From: DASRIA01 sp963724065
GTDB lineage: Bacteria > Actinomycetota > Thermoleophilia > Solirubrobacterales > JBBDJG01
Assembly: GCA_963724065.1 (NCBI GenBank)
Contig: CAVRTB010000003.1
Location: 62,001-126,000, forward strand
Reading direction: 5' to 3'
Length of the DNA stretch: 64,000 nt
Shown piece after piece: positions 61,624-64,000 of this stretch (position 1 is the stretch's first letter; every line of letters starts with the position of its first letter). A program made the translations under genes and the position numbers. The notes beneath the pieces were generated by a model. It had not been told where the DNA came from, did no database searches, and was given only the letters and a program-made list of their open reading frames with translations.

Positions 61624-62700
61624 CTACAGGGCGGAGCAGTCAGCGGGCGCCCAAGATCCCGGCATCAGGCAGCGGTCGGTGCGCGCAGGCGCGTGGCCGG
61701 CGCGGAAGCGAAGCCTGGTGTACTTCCCGACGGTCTCGCGCTTCGTGATGTAGACACGCACCCGAACGCCGGGCAAGAGCAGCCGCTCGAGACGGCGAAT
61801 GCGCACCTTGACCGCGGTGCGCGACGCGGCGCTCGTCGGGACGGCCCGCACCTGCTTCTTGAACGGGCAGCCGCGTCCGCTGCAGCGGACGGAGACCGTC
61901 GTCCCCACGGGCGCGTCCACGCGAAGAATCCGCACGCGGGTCCCGCGCTTCGTGATCCGGCCCGCGATCCGCACGACCGGGAACGGGCTCAGCAGCCGCA
62001 GTCCGAGCTTCTTCGTCGTGACAGGCGCCACCGCCGCCGGCACGACCGTCAGCGTCCGGGAGTCGAAGGAGACGAGCCCGGCATCGTCCGTGACCCGGAG
62101 CCCGACGGCGTAGTCCCCGGCCTCCGCGAACGCGCGAAGCGCCGTCACGCCGCCGCCGTTGTCGTACTTGCCGTCGCCGTCGAGATCCCACACCTGCTCC
62201 CGGATGGTGCCGTCGGCGTCGCTGGACGTGGACGTGAACCGCACCGGCTGATTGACGACCGGCGCGGCGGGCGCAATCGTGAAAGACGCGGCCGGTGGGC
62301 TCGGGGTGGGGCCGCCGTCCCCCGGACCCTGAACCGACACGGTATGCGTAGCTTCGCCACGGCGGTTCCCGTTGGCCCTCACGACCAGCCGAACGCTCAC
62401 GGGACCCGGCGCCGCATAGCTCCACGTCGCGATCCTGCCGTGCGTGTCGACCGTGCCGTCGCCGTTCAGGTCCCAGTCGTAGTTCCCGGGGGCGATCGTC
62501 CCGGGAGAGTTCGCCGTTGCCGTAAGCGTGACGACCTGGCCCGGACTCGGAACCGTGGGGGACCAAACGAAGTCGACGGCGATTTGCTTCGGAGCCGCCG
62601 GGCTGGTGCCGGGCGCGATCGCGCCCACGGTCGCGAGGAGAGCGATCGTGCCTGCGAACGAGATCCGGCGAATCGATGAAATGGCCAAGTTGCTCTCCAC
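61624..62700 (-). CDS. Secreted PKD-domain protein
   Basis: 358 aa, GTG start. The signal peptide is about 10-36 (ISFAGTIALLATVGAIAPG). Two PKD domains: about 40-125 (YDWDLNGDGTVDTHG) and 138-222 (VWDLDGDGKYDNGG, then VGLRVTDDAG). The C-terminal 130 residues are rich in Arg and Val with four Cys (RCSGRGCPFKK, DRCLMPGSWAPADC), resembling the basic beta-rich tail seen on other secreted proteins of this group. Likely an exported adhesion or matrix protein. The PKD units resemble those of the 988-aa protein at 11701. Confidence 0.78.
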   Translation of the reverse strand: MESNLAISSIRRISFAGTIALLATVGAIAPGTSPAAPKQIAVDFVWSPTVPSPGQVVTLTATANSPGTIAPGNYDWDLNGDGTVDTHGRIATWSYAAPGPVSVRLVVRANGNRRGEATHTVSVQGPGDGGPTPSPPAASFTIAPAAPVVNQPVRFTSTSSDADGTIREQVWDLDGDGKYDNGGGVTALRAFAEAGDYAVGLRVTDDAGLVSFDSRTLTVVPAAVAPVTTKKLGLRLLSPFPVVRIAGRITKRGTRVRILRVDAPVGTTVSVRCSGRGCPFKKQVRAVPTSAASRTAVKVRIRRLERLLLPGVRVRVYITKRETVGKYTRLRFRAGHAPARTDRCLMPGSWAPADCSAL

Positions 62701-62804
62701 AGAGCACTGCGACGGGGTACCGGCTCACGCTCCTGGGGGGGCGGACGGTGGTCACGCATTGTAGGCGCCTGGCTCCCGTCATGGGCCAGGGATAAGGTGG
62801 CTCC

Positions 62805-64000
62805 GTGGACGTTCCGGAGACTCGCTACGCACGCAGCGGTGATCTGCAGATTGCCTACCAGGTGGTGGGCGCGGGCCCGCTCGACGTCGTGCTGATCCCG
62901 TCGTACCTGTCGAACATCGAGCTGTTCTGGGAGCTGCCGTCCTTCTCGCGCTTCTTCGAGCGGCTCTCGTCGTTCTCCCGGCTGATCCTGTTCGAGCGCC
63001 GCGGGAGCGGGATGTCCGATGGGATCGCGGGGGCGACGCCGCTGGAGGAGCAGATCGACGACGTCCAGGCAGTGATCGACGCGGTCGGCTCCGAGCAGCC
63101 GGTGCTGCTCTCGTATCTCGAGGGCTGCGGCTTGACGGCGCTGTTCGCGGCCTCTCATCCTGACCTGGTGCGGGCCCTCGTGCTGGCGTCGCCGCAGCCC
63201 CGCCTGGTGGCAGGACCGGGATACGAGTGGGCGCCGAGCGTCGAGCAGCGCGCTGCAATCGTTCAAGCGATCGTCGAGTCCTGGGGCACCGACTCGCCCG
63301 CAAACCCGTTGGCCGCCCTCGTCGGCGGTCAAGACGACCGGCTGCGAAGGCTGATGGCGCGCTTGCAGCGTCTGGCGATGAGCCCTGCCGCCGCTGCCGC
63401 GTCGCTGGCGATGATCGGCGAGACGGACGTGCGTGACGTGCTTCCCAGCGTGCAGTGCCCGACGCTGGTGTTGCGCCCCGAGCACGAGACGTACCTTGAC
63501 GAGCGCCACGCGCGCTATGTCGCGGAGCACATCCCGGACGCCCGCTATGCGGAGTTTCCCGGGGAGGGGCCGTTCTGGCTCGGCGAGGAGGAGGCCGTCG
63601 CCGACGAGATCCAGCACTTCCTGACCGGCGTGCGGCGACCGGTCGTCAGCGACCGCGTGCTTGCGACGGTGCTGTTCACCGACATCGTCGGCTCGACCGA
63701 GCGCGCCGCTGAGCTGGGCGATGGTGCTTGGCGGTCCCTTCTGGAGCGCCACGACGGCCTCGTGCGCGAGGAGGTCCAGCGCCATCGAGGGCGGTTCGTG
63801 AAGTCACTTGGCGACGGGGCGCTCGCCGTGTTCGACGGTCCCAGCCGCGCGATCAGCAGCGCGACCGCCGTCCGCGACGGCGTGCGTGACCTCGACCTGG
63901 AGATTCGCGCCGGCTTGCACACCGGCGAATGCGAGCTGCTCCCCGACGATGACGTCGGGGGCCTCGCGGTGCACATCGGTGCGCGCGTCAGCAGCCTCGC
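62805..64000 (+). CDS. Alpha/beta-hydrolase-like plus class III adenylate cyclase fusion (partial)
   Basis: Open to the window end (398 codons seen). GTG 62805 has AAGGTGG five bases upstream. Residues 1-280 are an alpha/beta-hydrolase fold (YARSGDLQIAYQVVG, LILFERRGSGMSD), but the nucleophile elbow G-x-S-x-G reads Y-L-E-G-C, with Leu where Ser is expected, so this part is probably a sensory domain. From about 285 the cyclase domain begins: TVLFTDIVGSTERAAELGD with the first metal Asp, then FVKSLGDGALAVFDGP with the second Asp and IRAGLHTGECEL. It should make cAMP; a CRP-like operator occurs 12 kb away. Further domains may follow outside. Confidence 0.85.
   Translation, partial: MDVPETRYARSGDLQIAYQVVGAGPLDVVLIPSYLSNIELFWELPSFSRFFERLSSFSRLILFERRGSGMSDGIAGATPLEEQIDDVQAVIDAVGSEQPVLLSYLEGCGLTALFAASHPDLVRALVLASPQPRLVAGPGYEWAPSVEQRAAIVQAIVESWGTDSPANPLAALVGGQDDRLRRLMARLQRLAMSPAAAAASLAMIGETDVRDVLPSVQCPTLVLRPEHETYLDERHARYVAEHIPDARYAEFPGEGPFWLGEEEAVADEIQHFLTGVRRPVVSDRVLATVLFTDIVGSTERAAELGDGAWRSLLERHDGLVREEVQRHRGRFVKSLGDGALAVFDGPSRAISSATAVRDGVRDLDLEIRAGLHTGECELLPDDDVGGLAVHIGARVSSL

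Overview
The window is high-GC chromosomal DNA (about 70% by eye) from a Gram-positive-type bacterium. It has no outer-membrane genes, many GTG/TTG starts, a large SRP RNA, an adjacent nrdR-nrdJ pair (class II ribonucleotide reductase) and a succinate dehydrogenase with an HdrB-like anchor subunit. It also has a lysC-asd operon with an internal lysC start, and several MSQEN-type SnoaL-like paralogues. Together these point to Actinomycetota, most likely class Thermoleophilia (Solirubrobacterales-like). This placement is inference, not a search result. Gene order is mostly housekeeping. I see no prophage, insertion sequence, integron or CRISPR array.

Layout. 1-7.5 kb: tail of an HD-GYP-like protein, small secreted and membrane products, tRNA-Ser, then a signalling operon (seven-PAS/GAF histidine kinase, Rcp1-like receiver, REC-GGDEF-EAL). 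7.5-11.6 kb: membrane proteins (two YihY/BrkB, CorA, AI-2E family). 11.7-19 kb: secreted PKD/malectin-like protein, a lone mreB, a NodU-type carbamoyltransferase, a free-standing cobalamin-binding protein with the CarH-type Wx9EH motif, and a nitrilase. 19.2-21.3 kb: cluster of SnoaL-like genes, one gene remnant, and three copies of a 56-bp module that bounds two unrelated small genes. 21.3-26.6 kb: tRNA-Val, a secreted copper-radical (galactose-oxidase type) oxidase, a DUF6220-like protein, SRP RNA and a GT-C-like membrane protein.

26.7-33.1 kb: dnaX-ybaB-recR, then lysC-asd followed by a secreted phosphatase with a probable CTG start. 33-37.3 kb: another SnoaL-like gene, a berberine-bridge-type FAD oxidase and a secreted Asp-box propeller. 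37.6-42.7 kb (minus strand): M50/CBS protease, sdhA, sdhB, the HdrB-like subunit and a small coupled protein. 42.7-48.3 kb: AidB-like flavoprotein, isocitrate dehydrogenase, a coiled-coil/AT-hook/winged-helix protein, malate dehydrogenase and a D-2-hydroxyacid dehydrogenase. 48.3-54.3 kb: membrane phosphoesterase, a Cys-rich small protein behind a LexA-like box, then MBL-hydrolase-hsp20-lon behind a CRP-like palindrome and phased repeats. 54.3-56.6 kb: frameshifted glycosyltransferase-like gene and an NDH-2 that lacks a standard start codon. 56.8-60.3 kb: nrdR-nrdJ. 60.5-64 kb: methyltransferase, membrane protein, PKD protein and the start of an alpha/beta-hydrolase/adenylate-cyclase fusion.

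Functionally, sdhABE, icd and mdh supply TCA-cycle steps within 10 kb and NDH-2 feeds quinones. hsp20 and lon form a protein-quality operon. nrdJ and the Wx9EH protein both imply use of adenosylcobalamin. Most starts, promoters and operators were read by eye and are predictions.
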